64,000 nucleotides of DNA from Brachypodium distachyon (taxonomy: Eukaryota > Streptophyta > Magnoliopsida > Poales > Poaceae): assembly GCF_000005505.3 (NCBI RefSeq), contig NC_016132.3, forward strand, positions 35,912,914-35,976,913, in the 5' to 3' direction. Of this stretch, positions 1-19,596 are shown piece by piece. The translations under genes and the position numbers were made by a program. The notes under the pieces were generated by a model. That model searched no databases. It was given only the letters and a program-made list of their open reading frames with translations, and was not told where the DNA came from. Position 1 is the first letter of the stretch; every line of letters begins with the position of its first letter.

Positions 1-572
1 ATTGCTTGCAGGAACAAAGACCTTCGTGGTCAGGTTGATCGTGCCCCCGCGTGATCAATAACCCTTTAGAGTTGGTGTATCGATTGCTAAGGCGTTGTCT
101 CCTAGGCCGTAGTCAGATCGTCAACGTCACCTCCTACACAAATCGAGAGTTATCAATCTCATCGAAAGATCGGGCCACCCCGACCCATATCACGTGGTAT
201 CAGAGCTTAAGGTTGCTCGGTGAGATTTTTCCAGTTTATCCGTAGTTTAGATCTGTTTTTACCTATCGTCCAGAAAAAGCCAAAAAAAATTAGAATTAGT
301 TACCTTGTCCTAGAACCAATCTGAGCCTTGCAATTTTCACATTAGTATTTGCATTGTTGAATCTTTGCTGCATTAATCGTGTCGAGTTGTTGGATTAGAT
401 TGGATCGTTTTTCAGATTTTTTCTACTAGATCGAACTTGCTTTTGGTTTTCTTGTTCTTCGTGTGACGCAGGTTTCCTTCATCAATCTTCCGCCGCCAAA
501 CTTCCTGCCACACCACCGCCATAATCTCCCGCCGCCACCATATCTTCCACCGAGTCCCTCTTCGAGTCCTAC
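1..572 (+). mobile_element. Copia-type LTR end, primer binding site and leader (truncated)
   Basis: Bases 195-206 read TGGTATCAGAGC, the classic plant Ty1/copia primer binding site complementary to initiator tRNA-Met. The bases before it are therefore the 3' end of a 5' LTR that starts left of the window, and those after it are the untranslated leader. No copia gag or pol reading frame follows. Similarity to the neighbouring gypsy LTR begins abruptly at about 573, so the copia copy was cut off there by insertion or recombination. The family within copia is not identified. Confidence 0.7.
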
Positions 573-1013
573 ACCGTGGCACCTGTGATATCCCCTTGGC
601 TATAAAAGGAGGACACCCGCCAACGGTCAAAGGGTGGGTTTTTCGTTGGTTCGCTTTCGGGTTGGTTCATTTCGCTCGTTGGTTCGTTTGCTGAGCCAAC
701 TCATAGGGCAACACTGGCAATAGCCCGAGGTAGGAAAGAACACTTAGCCAAAAAGAGACCACCCGGGGGCTTCTCCCGGCAACCTGTAAACAGCCGATTT
801 CACAGTAATACAAGCTCAGACAAGCAGGACGTAGGGTTTTACATCGCGAGGTGGCCCGAACCTGGGTAAAAAGTGTGTGCATGTGTTCTTGGTGCATTCT
901 TACGCTTCGCATCGGTCCCGCCGGCGATCGCCGGAGCGATCCCCGCAGCCCACTGCCGAACCTAAAAAGGGGGTGCTCGCGCAGCCCTGGTGTCGAAGCC
1001 CCGTGCGACGACA
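573..1013 (+). repeat. 5' LTR, 5'-truncated
   Basis: This matches 4996-5438 with scattered substitutions. It includes the TATAAAA promoter motif near 602 and ends ...GACGACA just before the candidate primer binding site. The missing first part of the LTR coincides with the copia junction. Confidence 0.85.
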
Positions 1014-1263
1014 TCTGGCACGCTAGGTAGGGGTTGCGTGAGGAGAGCTCCCCGGTGGCCGCCGCCGGCGGCGTCTACACCAATATCGGCCTCGTCCTCC
1101 TCGACGACAGAGCCAACCACCATGCCTCCCAAGCAGGCTGGTGACCCTCGGATCGACCCGCGTGAAGCCCCAGCGGCACACACGCGGTCGCATGACGCAC
1201 AACCCGCGTCGCGGGTTCAGGAAAATCCTGAACCCTCATGAGTGCAGCAATCGCAGCTGTCAC

Positions 1264-1447
1264 CCCCGCCTCATCGGCCGTCAGCAAATAACCGGCTAAG
1301 GGGGCCGACGGCCCCTAGTGCCGGGGCCAGCCGTGTGAGCGGACATGGTGCCGCCCCGCCTCATCGGCCGTCAGCAAATAACCGGCTGAGGGGGCCGACG
1401 GCCCCTAGTGCCGGGGCCAGCCGTGTGAGCGGACATGGTGCCGCCCC
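1264..1447 (+). repeat. 90-bp tandem duplication in the retrotransposon leader
   Basis: Two adjacent 90-bp copies differ at one visible base (cggctaag against cggctgag). They lie upstream of gag and keep the frame open, so a Pro/Ser/Ala-rich 30-residue unit would be repeated if translated. Confidence 0.9.
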
Positions 1448-2013
1448 CGCCGGCCAGCGAGTCGAATCACGGGCTGAGGGCGCGCAGCGTCAGCCGCGCC
1501 ACGAGCATACTGCGTCGCGAGCGATGCCGGCGAGGTCGCACCCCGCGCACCCGGGTGCGTCTGGGGATAGGGCGGAGGGCAGCCGCTCGGGAAACCGGCT
1601 GCCTCCCGCGCAGACCTCGGCGGAGGCCATCAACACCGCGCGGGTCATGGTGCGGTACGAACCGCAGCAGGGCACGCCGGCGCACGAGACATGGGGCGAG
1701 GAGGTGGACGCGCTCCTCGCGCTCACCGCTCTACAGCCGCAGGGCGAGGGCGTCCCGCCAGGCTCCGGCCGCGGGCAGAACCCGGAGCTCGGAGACGCGC
1801 CCCGTGCCTCGCGACAAGGGAAAACCCTCCCCCGCAGGGAGGCCCGGGAGGCGGGGACCCGGAGGGGTCCTCGGACTCATCACCCACCGTCGCGCGAGGT
1901 GACACGCGCGACATCTTGATGCCCGCCAGCAGGAGGATCTGCGTCGGTGCCTGGAGCGCCGGCGTCGGCGCGAGGTAGAGCGCCAATGCCCGCAGGAGCA
2001 GGAAGATGCTCCT

Positions 2014-3936
2014 ATGGGCCCCGAGGACGGCTGCACTGCATTCACGCGCGAGCTGCGGCGGGTGACATGGCCCTGCAAGTTCCGAGCGCGGGCGCTCGGT
2101 ACGTACGACGGGACCGTGAATCCCAAGGATTTCCTCCTGACCTACACGTTGGGGATGCATGCCATCGGCGCCGACGACAAGGTCAGAGCCAACTGGTTCC
2201 CGATGGTCCTAAAAGGATCAGCGAGAACCTGGTTGCTCAACCTGCCTGCTGGGTCCATCGCCACTTGGGCGGACTTGTGCGAGCAGTTTGTGAGCATGTT
2301 CCAAGGCGGTTACAAGCTCTCGGGGACCATGGCGGAGCTGCACACTGTCGTGCAAAAGATGGGAGAGACGCTGCGGAGCTTCGTCAACCGCTTCTCCAGT
2401 CTCTCCTACTCCATCCCGGAGGCGGAGGCTGCCGCCATCGTCAACACCTTCGCCATCAACGTCCGCGACCCCAAGATGCACGAGAAGCTGAGCACGCATC
2501 GGATCCGGACGACGCAGGATCTTTACGCCCTGGCGCACAAGTGCGGCATGGCCGAGGAAGGGCGCTTAGTGCCCGAACTTGCGGCTAAAGCCGCCACGAG
2601 CCCAGGAGAGGGTTCGCAGAAGAAGGGTTCCCGCAAGCGCAGCGGGAAGCAAGTCCTCGCTGCGGAGTCGGGGGCTGCTGCTGCGAGGCCTGCAAAGAAG
2701 GCCTCGCCCGGTGGCGGGTCTGGCGGCAAGCAGGGCGACGCACCCTGCTGCCCCATCCACGCCAATTCCACCCACGACGCGCAGGACTGCCGCATCCTGC
2801 AGGGAATCAAGCAGCGGCGCGAACAACACCACGAGGAGCGCCGAGTAGCCGGTGCCTGCTTCAACCGCGGGGACATCGGGCATGTCTCCCGAGATTGCCC
2901 GAACGACCCCAGGGCGGGGCCGAGGCCTGCCGGCGTCGGCAGGGAGGAAGCCCAGGGAGGGCGCGGCCAGGCCCGCGTTGGCAGGGATCGCCCTCCCCGG
3001 GGACGGAACAGGGCTCGTGCTGAGGAGCAGCGCGAGTCTGACTGCACTGGCGGCGACGAGCCGGGCTTCCAGGAGCCCCGCGACGTCGCCTGCATCCATG
3101 GGGGAGCTTACGCTCTCCCATCTCATGCCGCGGTGAAGCGCCTCACCCGCGACGTGTGCGCGTTGTTGCCGGACGCAGAGCCACAGCAGCCGCTGAGGTG
3201 GTCGCACGTGCCGATCACCTTCAGCACCGACGATCACCCAGCACGGCAGCTGGGTTCCGGGGTCATACCCTTCGTGGTCTTACCGATCATCAGCAACATG
3301 ACGGTGACCAAGGTGCTGGTGGACAATGGAGCGGGGTTAAACCTCCTATCCGCCAGGTTGGTGGAGAAACTCCAGCTGCCGGTGAAGCAGCTGAAACCCA
3401 CTGACCCGTTTAGGGGAGTGAACCCCGGGATCGTGCGCCCCATGGGGCGCATCACGCTGCCGGTGACCTTCGGGTCCCGGGAAGCGTTTTGGACCGAGCA
3501 CATAGTGTTCGACGTGGCGCACACCCCGTTGCCCTACAACCGGATCCTTGGTCGGCCAGCGCTGATCAAGTTCATGGCGGCTACGCATTGCGCCTACGGT
3601 GTGATGAAGATGCCGTCCGTGTACGGAGTCCTGTCCATCAGGTGCGACCTCAAGGACGCGGCCTGGTGCGTTGGCGAGGTCATCAGGGCCGCCGCCGCAG
3701 CCGACGCCGGTGACGAGGATGTTGCCGGAGACGAAGGCTTGCCGGGTGACGGCCCGGCAATGAAGAAGGCCCACGCTACCCCGCAAGAGCTTTCCGGGGG
3801 AAGCGCAGGCTCGAGCTCGTGCCCCGGCAAGGGCCAGAAGCTCCGGGAGGAGGCCACCAAGGTGAAGAAGCTGCCCCTCCAAGCCGGCAACAAGAAGCGC
3901 ACCGTCACCGTCGGTGCGAACCTTACTACTGAATAG
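2014..3936 (+). CDS. Gypsy retrotransposon gag-protease protein
   Basis: The 640-residue frame packages element RNA (gag) and would process the polyprotein (protease). Residues about 30-150 form a Retrotrans_gag domain, with the family pattern around KGSARTWLLNLP and WADLCEQFVSMF. A Lys/Arg/Gly-rich linker precedes a zinc knuckle near residue 280 (CFNRGDIGHVSRDC). Its second cysteine is replaced by Arg, so metal binding is probably lost. Near residue 430 is a retropepsin-like segment, VLVDNGAGLNLL, with DNG at the active-site position. A TAG ends the frame. The next ~30 codons stay in frame and encode the start of the pol region (LRENADVFAW), then a TGA follows and the rest of pol is gone. 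The Met at 2014 is the first in this frame; the true start is uncertain. Confidence 0.85.
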   Translation: MGPEDGCTAFTRELRRVTWPCKFRARALGTYDGTVNPKDFLLTYTLGMHAIGADDKVRANWFPMVLKGSARTWLLNLPAGSIATWADLCEQFVSMFQGGYKLSGTMAELHTVVQKMGETLRSFVNRFSSLSYSIPEAEAAAIVNTFAINVRDPKMHEKLSTHRIRTTQDLYALAHKCGMAEEGRLVPELAAKAATSPGEGSQKKGSRKRSGKQVLAAESGAAAARPAKKASPGGGSGGKQGDAPCCPIHANSTHDAQDCRILQGIKQRREQHHEERRVAGACFNRGDIGHVSRDCPNDPRAGPRPAGVGREEAQGGRGQARVGRDRPPRGRNRARAEEQRESDCTGGDEPGFQEPRDVACIHGGAYALPSHAAVKRLTRDVCALLPDAEPQQPLRWSHVPITFSTDDHPARQLGSGVIPFVVLPIISNMTVTKVLVDNGAGLNLLSARLVEKLQLPVKQLKPTDPFRGVNPGIVRPMGRITLPVTFGSREAFWTEHIVFDVAHTPLPYNRILGRPALIKFMAATHCAYGVMKMPSVYGVLSIRCDLKDAAWCVGEVIRAAAAADAGDEDVAGDEGLPGDGPAMKKAHATPQELSGGSAGSSSCPGKGQKLREEATKVKKLPLQAGNKKRTVTVGANLTTE

Positions 3937-4209
3937 GAAAGCGCCATCAACACTTTCCTCCGGGAGAATGCCGACGTGTTCGCTTGGGAGCCGTCGGACC
4001 TTCCCGGAGTCCCTAGGGAGGTGATTGAGCATTGACTCGCCGTGCGCTCAGACGTCCGCCCTCGCTCTTGCTGGCCGCCGGTTTCTTCAGGGCCTTCCCT
4101 TCCTTTCCCTTCCTTGTGGTGGGGGCGCCATGGGGAGCGAGGGCGGAGGCTAGTAGAGCTTTTGGGCGCAAGATGCAAAAAGTTGGAGGAAGAAGGCTTG
4201 GGGGCTAAG

Positions 4210-5438
4210 TGTTTCCCCCTCAGCGCAGCAGTAAAAACTTTATAACACTCCGTCGCTTGGTAACGGCCGGTTCCGCACCCTACGGGTGCGTTGGGATAAT
4301 TACCAATCAGGAGGGTAATGCGAAGAGTGGCCTTAACTTCCCCGTTTAAAGGGGAGGTTACGGTGAAAATCTCGCACCCACTACTCCATCCGTAACGGCG
4401 GGGTATGTGGGACGGCGAAGAGACGCCGGCCCGAGGCAAGTCGGACCCACGCGTCAGTTGGGGTGTAGCCCGGCAACCGACCAGGGAAGGGTTCGCCTAG
4501 GAACGGGTGTTGCCAGCCCACACCCGGGGTACCACCACTGCACGACGCGTGGGTCGCATCGCTGAGTTTCCGGGAGGGCCTCACCCCGGGCGGCAATGTG
4601 CAGGCTGCCCGGCAAGCTACCAGCCCGGAAGAGCTAGCGGGGCTTCGGGGGATGATCCTGCCTGGGCACCTCCCGGGAAGGCACTTGCCGGGAGGAGATG
4701 TTCCCGGGCGCAGGGTCCCGCCGCGAGGGCGGGGCCGAGCAAGCAAAGCAGAGGCGCCACGTGGGCGCGCGATAGGCGCCCAGTGTGCAGTTTTGTTAGG
4801 GCAAGGAGTGAGGCACACGGCGCATTTAATGAGCAGACAGGAAGGGCGTTACCCGTCTAGTCAGGCGAACAGTGGCTGTCCAGTCCTATTTTTTAGGCCC
4901 TAGACCCCTAGCCGCGGGGATGGCGCTCATGCATGCATGCCAGCGCACCGAGGAGGAGCTGCCCACGGTCCGTGCTCGCCATTTGTAAACCATGGACCGT
5001 GACACCTGTGGTATTCCTTTGGCTATAAAAGGAGGACCCCCGCCAACGGTCAAAGGGTGGGTTTTTCGTTCGTTCGCTTTCGGGTCGGTTCGTTTCGCTC
5101 GGGTTGGTTCGTTTGCTGAGCCAACTCATAGGGCAACACTGGCAATAGCCCGAGGTAGGAAAGAACACTTAGCCAAAAAGAGACCACCCGGGGGCTTCCC
5201 CCGGCAACCTGTAAACAGCCGATTTCACAGTAATACAAGCTCAGACAAGCAGGACGTAGGGTTTTACACCGCGAGGTGGCCCGAACCTGGGTAAAAAGTA
5301 TGTGCATGTGTTCTTGGTGTATTCTTACGCTTCGCATCGGTCCCGCCGGCGATCGCCGGAGCGATCCTCGTAGCCCACTGCCGAACCTAAAAAGGGGGTA
5401 CCCGCGCATCCCCGGTGTCGGAGCCCCGTGCGACCACA
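4210..5438 (+). repeat. 3' LTR
   Basis: It begins TGTTTCCCCC after a polypurine-like stretch and ends CCACA. Its last ~443 bases match the left repeat. The start is inferred from the TG...CA rule and the purine tract, because the matching part of the 5' LTR is missing. Confidence 0.7.
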
Positions 5439-6380
5439 ACGAGTATTAGATTTTAACTAGAGATAATCACGGTTACAAACCAAACACACATCTAAAGGCT
5501 TTATAGTGGCAGAAAAAAAAACGTATTTTTTTGTGCATTCCAAGTCACTTATAAAAGACCAAAAAACATTTCCTACGATAACCATAGTCTAGTAATCTTT
5601 GATAAAACTAAAAGTCATGTCAAAAAAATTCGACATAAATGCTAGATCCATATCTTGATATCTCTTCATGTCTCTGGTGATGAAATTGCAGAAGACCAAA
5701 CCTGAAGAAGACCAAACCTGAACAGACTTGACTAACCTCATAGATTTTGAATAGCCGCATGAGTCGCTCACTCCAAACGATGAGAACCTAAGATCGTCGA
5801 ACGTGATGGCGGAGGGCACACGCTTGCAAGACAGGTTGTCGAACCGCTGATTCGTTGCCGAACCGATGAGAAAGACAACCAAAATAACGAAAATACAAAC
5901 CGCGAGATTCACAAGCTCCGTGGTGTAAATCGTGTTTACTACGTCAGGACGGGGATGCGGCCGAGATACCATTATTCTATACGTCGTCGGCTCCACCGCT
6001 AGGACAGCTCCATAAGGACACAAAACTTCACAAAAAAATGTACGCAAACTACTTGTCAGACGTTGATCCGTGGCTCCAATCGTTTCCAAGTTGACGGTAC
6101 CAAGTTGACGGTGGGAGACGAGGCAGGGAAAAAAAATCGCACATATTTCTTAACTAAAACTAAAAGAATGCAATCGCTGTCTTTTAAATCAGTAACCATA
6201 TAATCATAGCCAATATTAATACCAACCAAGCATGCTGCCTTTAATCAATCAAGTATCAACTGTCCTAAGTGATGTTAACGGACGCCCTCCTCCCTCGTGG
6301 CGGACAATAATGATCAGCGTTGCGTGCACATGAGAGACACTCACACACAGAAACGAGGAGTAGATGCAAGAAAAAAAAGA
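5439..6380. other. Intergenic stretch upstream of the DRB gene
   Basis: I see no recognisable gene. A 166-codon minus-strand frame (5589-6089) has no motif I know and is probably chance or decayed transposon sequence. The last ~200 bases presumably include the DRB promoter. The antisense of 6265-6460 is only pyrimidine-rich leader sequence. Confidence 0.5.
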
Positions 6381-6399
6381 AAGAAAGAAAACAAGACCA

Positions 6400-7519
6400 A
6401 GAAGATGCAGACGAAAAGCGCCGGAAAGCAACAACACGCCTCTTCCCCCCACCCCAAATCTCGTAGTTAATGGCGGCCGCTTCTACCGTAGTAGCACTAG
6501 TAGCCTGCCTAATGGCGTAGTAGCTAAGTCGCAGTCGCAAGCAAAGGCAAGCCCCGGCCGGAGGTCGCTGCTGGGTGGCTGCAACCAGAAAGATTTAGCA
6601 TCTCTGGAGATTTTGTTGTCGTCGTCGGTGGCCGTGGCGGTGGTGGTTCTTCTCTTCCCTGGCTATCGTTTTCTGCTGCGGTTGGAGGGAGAGAGGGAGA
6701 GAGGAAAAGGACTGCGAGGGAGCTCGTCGTTGCAAGGTTAGTTTGCTCAGCTTCTTTGTTTCGATCTGGGCGTGGGGGTTGCCGGCGATGGGGTTTGGCC
6801 GATCTCGCCGGTGCGGGGCACGGTTGGGTTTCTTGGCTCCGGCGCTTCTCCTCCGTGGATTTGGTCGCTGATTGGATGCGGTTTGGTTGTTAGCCAGTTG
6901 CGAAATACTCGGGTTTATATCATTTTATGCGCTCCTTTTGTTTTTGTTCTGCGTGTGTTAAATCATGTTTCTGGATTTGTTTGTTCTTCTTCTTCCCCTT
7001 GGATGCCTTTTTTTTTTCTAAGATTTCCTGAGGCATTGCATTGATTGGGCGAGCTGAATCAGCTGCTCTTTGCCGTCCTTGGGTGGTTCATTGCCCCCAC
7101 TGCTCTCCTGTACCAGTCAATCCTCTCGAGGACCGCAGTGATCCCGTTCGTATCATTGCCACCGGGAGCGCCAACATTTGGTTAAATTGATCCCCATTTG
7201 ATCCGAGACTTTCTTGCTCCTCTGCAGGACTGGGAGTACGGCGGTGGTTATTTATTGGAGGCGTCTTATCTGCTGCAGCAAGAGGAGGATATCAAGGCTT
7301 TCAGAGGGCTGACGAGATAGTATGGGCAGAAGCTATTCCCAGTTCTGAACATAGCTTCATAGCCTTCTTGATTGGTGCATTCATATCTGAGGTATGTGTT
7401 TCTTGGTGTCACTGTTAAATGTTCTGTTTATGATGAGCATGTTACGCCTTATGAACCTGCTTCTAATGGTGAATGTAAGTTTACTGTATGCATCTTTGAT
7501 TCTTGAGGTGGATGCAGGC
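6400..7519 (+). promoter_or_regulatory. 5' UTR exons and introns of the DRB gene
   Basis: A plausible non-coding first exon ends at 6736 (TGCAAG|GTTAGT). A second spans 7228-7391, with acceptor CTCTGCAG and donor GAG|GTATGT. The coding exon opens at 7518 after GATGCAG. The transcription start is not determined. Intron-split leaders are common in plant regulatory genes. Confidence 0.55.
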
Positions 7520-10485
7520 ATGTACAAGAACCAGCTGCAGGAGCTTGCTCAGAGGAGCTGCTTCAACCTGCCTTCCTACGCTTGCATCCGCGAGGGACCG
7601 GATCATGCACCACGGTTTAAGGCTACAGTTAATTTCAATGGCGAATCGTTCGAGAGCCCGACATTCTGTTCCACCTTGCGGCAGGCAGAGCACGCGGCAG
7701 CTGAGGTGGCGCTCAATGAATTGTCAAAGAGGGGGCCTTCATCATCACTTGCTGCAAAAGTCCTGGTCAGTTTTGTTGGCACCCCTAGAAATTGCTTCTC
7801 ATATGCACTTTGATCTGCAAATCAGCTATGTCTTTTGCGTGGAGAGTATCTTGATGCTCACACTAGAGCTCTATAACTTCTGTATTTAATTAGACATGTA
7901 GGATATTTTTATCTTTCACTGACAATTTTTTTTTGATAAATGATTTTACATAAACCAGGTGTCATGTTACAACTCATAAGTATCAAACAAGATGCTTGTT
8001 AGTATTGTCATTCAAAGTAACCTTCCAATCTTTTTCCCTCTTTAGGGCACCGAAAGGTGAACTAGCACACATTAGCTGTTATTTATTATGGGAGCCAAGT
8101 TGTTGAGCTAATTTTAATGTGGACAGAGACAAATAAAAATTGTAGCGACATTTTCGAATACTTAATATGCAACTGACAGGCATTATATGCATCTCCGCTT
8201 ATTATTTTTTTCCTGCAAAAAGTGCTCGTGTAATTCTTACGCTTCATTTCACATGCCATACTTGCTTAATCTGCTGTCACAACTTTAAAACTTCCCATCT
8301 GCAATTTTGTACAATTCATAGTAGTTATTAATGCCGATGGGCGATTGTAAATGCACTTGATATAGTAGCAAGCCACCCTTTACTTTCAGTCAAAAGAACA
8401 ATAAATTTCATCTGTACCGTGGATCTATCTAAGATACTCCTGTGGTAGAGTATATTAAAAGTTCACTGTTCTTGACAATTCCCACTGCAATAAGTCAAAG
8501 CAAAGTATTATTGTTAAGGGTGGATTGGTTGGGAAGATTCAATTCTTTTATGATGTCTGATGTTGACTTGCCAGTTGTCCCATTTTGTAGCCTGCTATTG
8601 CAGTAAAAACAAATCCAAGTAGATGAGATGTATAAGGTTGTCATGTTCACAGTTTGTATTATATACGCCAAGCTCATTTATGACATCCAGATTCCAGCAT
8701 TTCAACTGGAGATTATATAAACACTGCTTACCAGTACTTAATTTGCACGTACACTATTTTTATGTTCTGGTTTATACTGCAATTATCATGAGAACATGTT
8801 TCACAAGGTAGCCTCAACAAACGTCCTCAAAGTGAGTGGCTAATGATGTTTCACTGCACAGGATGAAACTGGGATCTACAAGAACCTTCTACAAGAAACT
8901 GCTCATCGGGCCGGTTTAAAACTGCCTGAGTACACTACTATTAGGTCTGGGCCAGGGCATACACCAATGTTCACGTGCACAGTGGAGTTAGCAGGAAGGA
9001 TCTTCACTGGTAATCCTGGCAAGACCAAGAAACAAGCTCAAAAAAATGCTGCTATGGCTGCCTGGTCTGAATTGAAGCAATGTGAGTATTATCTCGCCTT
9101 CCGACCACCTTCATTTTTTTATTGTATGATGTCAGCATATCTGCTACTGCTGGTCTTATTAACCTGTTCACACTCCATAGAGCATTGCAACATTTCGTAT
9201 TAATTGCATCATACTATAATGCCAATTTCTCAGCTTGTTCATTGACCATTATAATTTACTGTGCCTAACAGTGCCTCGAGTTGGTGAGGCAGCGTCTTCT
9301 TCTCCATTGGATCATGATGATGAGGAGCAGGAACAGGTCATAGTTGCCCGTACTCTTGAAAGCTTGAACCAGACGAATGAAGGCAAGTCAGCACATCAAA
9401 AGGAGAAACAGCAAAGCAATAACCACCCGCCACCCCGAAGATCTCATCCTAAACCATACGTGTCATTTCAGCGGTCACGTTTACAAAATCAGACGTACTC
9501 AAATGTTTCACCAGAGCAAGCAATGTACCATTGGCGCCAGGTGCAACCAACACAACAAAAGCCTCATTTTCCAATGGTTCCAGTTATGGGCAATACAAGG
9601 TTTCCATCACCACCAACAATGCTCTCCATGTATCCTCCTCCACCTCAAGGGCAGTTCCCTGTGCCAGCTAGCCAAGATAACTTAGCTCTTCTTCCATGCT
9701 TTCGTGAAGCTGCTTCTGTCCTTCCACAGTACTTCTCACCTTACCCTGCCTCCTATGTATCAAGGAGTCCATTGCCAGTCACCGTTCACGCAATGCATGG
9801 TGAGAGGCAAGGGTGTACTCAAATGGTTGAGCTTCCTGATGCTGTGGTTTTCTCTCGATACGCTGCTTCAGCTTCATCTAGTACTTCAGAAAAGGGTGCT
9901 CCAAGTAAGGTTCAAGAACTGCCTGAAAATGGGAAAGATGCATATACTGAGAGTAGTGCCGCACCCGAGGAAGAGAATAGAGCTCCTCAGACTTCCTCGA
10001 GCTCCACATCACGTTCAGTATCGCAGAAGTTGGAACCAAATAAAAGCAAAGAGTCAAATAAGCCCACAGAACAGCCACCAAAGTCATCATCGACTCGGGT
10101 TAGTTCATCTGTTGTACAAAGACCTATCCAGCGAGAGTGTTATCCTAGTTCCATTCAGCACGTCGAGCCTATCCACAGAAGTAATCTTCCGTTCAGCATG
10201 GCGACATCACCTGAGTTATGGTCTCCACACATGCAGGCTCCAGCAACTCCAATGAATACATCAGGTTCGTTCTACGAGCAGCGGCCTCATTGGTATGCGG
10301 CTCCGGTTACAGTCAGAACTGCCATCCCTGTGTGCTCAGCTAGGCCAAATGCTGGGAGCTCTAGCGCCGGAGCACAACCTGCTGTTCGGATCCTCTCTAG
10401 AAATGAACCTGAAGCTCACAGGAACACGAGAGACACCAGCAAGGCTGCGACAGCGAGTTTGGAACTTAATAAGCTCCATATCTGA
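7520..10485 (+). CDS. DRB: Double-stranded RNA-binding protein, DRB2-like
   Basis: The predicted product has 559 residues and binds double-stranded RNA. Plant DRB2-type proteins act with the small-RNA machinery and affect how microRNAs repress their targets. Coding exons are 7520-7765, 8862-9081 and 9272-10485, with GT-AG borders and continuous frame. The first dsRBD covers residues 1-70, starting MYKNQLQELAQRSCFNLPSY and ending with the basic/Ala-rich helix QAEHAAAEVALNEL. The second covers about 83-155, starting DETGIYKNLLQETAHRAG and ending KKQAQKNAAMAAWSELK. The remaining 400 residues are low-complexity, rich in Ser, Pro and Gln, as in grass DRB proteins. Start ATG 7520 opens directly with the conserved MYKNQLQ. 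DRB2 against its close grass paralogues cannot be settled here. The gene converges on the ISWI gene. Confidence 0.9.
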
Positions 10486-11334
10486 GCTGCGATTTTCTGT
10501 TTAGTTAGGGCTGAGACTTGGCAGTATATCAGTTTTGGTTGTTTCTGTTCTTATTTTCCTTGGGCTATCTAGATAGATAGAATGAACTCTACAAATAGTT
10601 TGAGTGGTCATGCTCAGCCATCTCCAGGCCTGTTAGATGCTATATATACCACTATCTTGTCACGAAAAATGAATGAGAACAATAACATATCCGGTGTTGG
10701 AAACTTCGTCGTGTATTTGAGATGACACAAGTCATGCGAATGATTAACTTTTCCTAGAAGATACGAACAGCACGATCAAAACCTGGAGACTTGTGATTAT
10801 TCCTTGTTACTTGGTAAAAATATCACATCTATAAAGTTGTGAAAACTCACGAAGAGAATCTATTACGCAAACATGTCTCTATCCATTCTATCATATGCGT
10901 GATTTTTTTGTAATTTTCTAAAGTTTGGAAGACGTGATTTTGCAAAGTTGGATCACATAACTCAGAATAGAAATATAGAATTTTCCTCTGGGTGTGCACC
11001 TTTGTGACAGTTGATTGTTGGACACTATGCATTGGCCAGGTGCCAGGATCCTCGGCAGTGTCAATGAACAAGCAAAAGTGCACTCTAGTCACTGGAAATT
11101 TAGATAGATCAATAATCTAACACATCCTTCATATACATTCGGTGGCTTTTTAACAGGTACAAAGTTAACCATGTCACTGGAACCTAAATAATTTAGAATT
11201 CAGAACTACAAAGTTTCCTTAGTTCAAACTTGAGGTGGTACAACGCGCTGGATAAGATGATGGGGGCACGACTGGGTCTGGGGCTTCGGTTTGTTGCCAG
11301 CCTCCAAATGAGTTTGCTCCCCTGGAACAACTTA
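10486..11334. other. Convergent 3' ends of DRB and ISWI genes
   Basis: This stretch holds the 3' UTRs of the two convergent genes. AATGAATGAGAACAATAA near 10670 is a plausible polyadenylation region for DRB. I see no coding sequence or repeat. Confidence 0.5.
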
Positions 11335-19035
<7,701 letters not shown>

Positions 19036-19596
19036 GGGAGGGCTGGTGGGGTTTCGCGAGATCTCGGGGTGGGGGACTGAGGGCAGGACGGATCGCGCGC
19101 CGAATTGGAGCTAGGGCGAGGGGATTTATGGTGCGGGGTTTGCTTGGCCTTTGTCGCTGCGCGGGCGGGGTGTATGAAATGAGATGAAACGGAAGAAAGG
19201 GGAAAGAAACTGGAAAGCCGAGTTCAGTTTTGCGGTTTGGTCCCTGGGGAATCGAGTAATTGCTCCCGCCAATGGGCTGCTTTGCTCGTGCTCGGGTGTT
19301 TCGGTGGGCTTTGGGCTTGGTGGCTGGGCTACTAGGCCATATATTCTTATCATGTTAGGATGCTAGGGTAGGTTGGAATGTTGATGTTGGATCGATCCTT
19401 GGGAGTGGGATGGAATTCTGGGCCTAAACTTCCACTCAATTTAGCCCATGGGCGTTGTGCTGCTTGTTGTCGCTCTCAAAAAAGTTGAGTCTAAATACTG
19501 AATCTCTCTTTTCGCTCAAAAAGGAAAATACTGAATCTCTCTAAAAAAAAAAGAGCCCCCCACGAAAAGGAAGCTATACAGATGACACATCACTTA
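19036..19596. other. ISWI promoter and leader region
   Basis: The sequence just upstream of the ISWI start codon should hold its 5' UTR and core promoter. I see no clear TATA box and no other gene. Confidence 0.4.

Larger units (their letters stand above)
573..5438 (+). mobile_element. Gypsy-type LTR retrotransposon, pol-deleted, with truncated 5' LTR
   Basis: Bases 573-1013 and 4996-5438 are near-identical direct repeats, each containing a TATAAAA motif, and both ending in ACA. The 3' LTR probably starts with TGTTTCCCCC at 4210, just after a purine-rich stretch ending cttgggggctaag, giving about 1.23 kb. The 5' LTR therefore lacks roughly its first 0.78 kb. A candidate primer binding site (TGGCACGCTAGGTAGGGG) follows the 5' LTR. 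Inside are a leader, a gag-protease frame and only the first ~30 codons of the reverse-transcriptase segment. RT, RNase H and integrase are absent, so the copy could only have moved using enzymes from another element. Confidence 0.85.

Noticed and set aside
1435..1902. Arg/Pro-rich frames in the retrotransposon leader as separate genes
   Set aside because: They overlap each other, have no domain, and lie between the primer binding site and gag.
5589..6089. 166-codon minus-strand frame
   Set aside because: No motif, no neighbouring exon signals, and composition like non-coding DNA.
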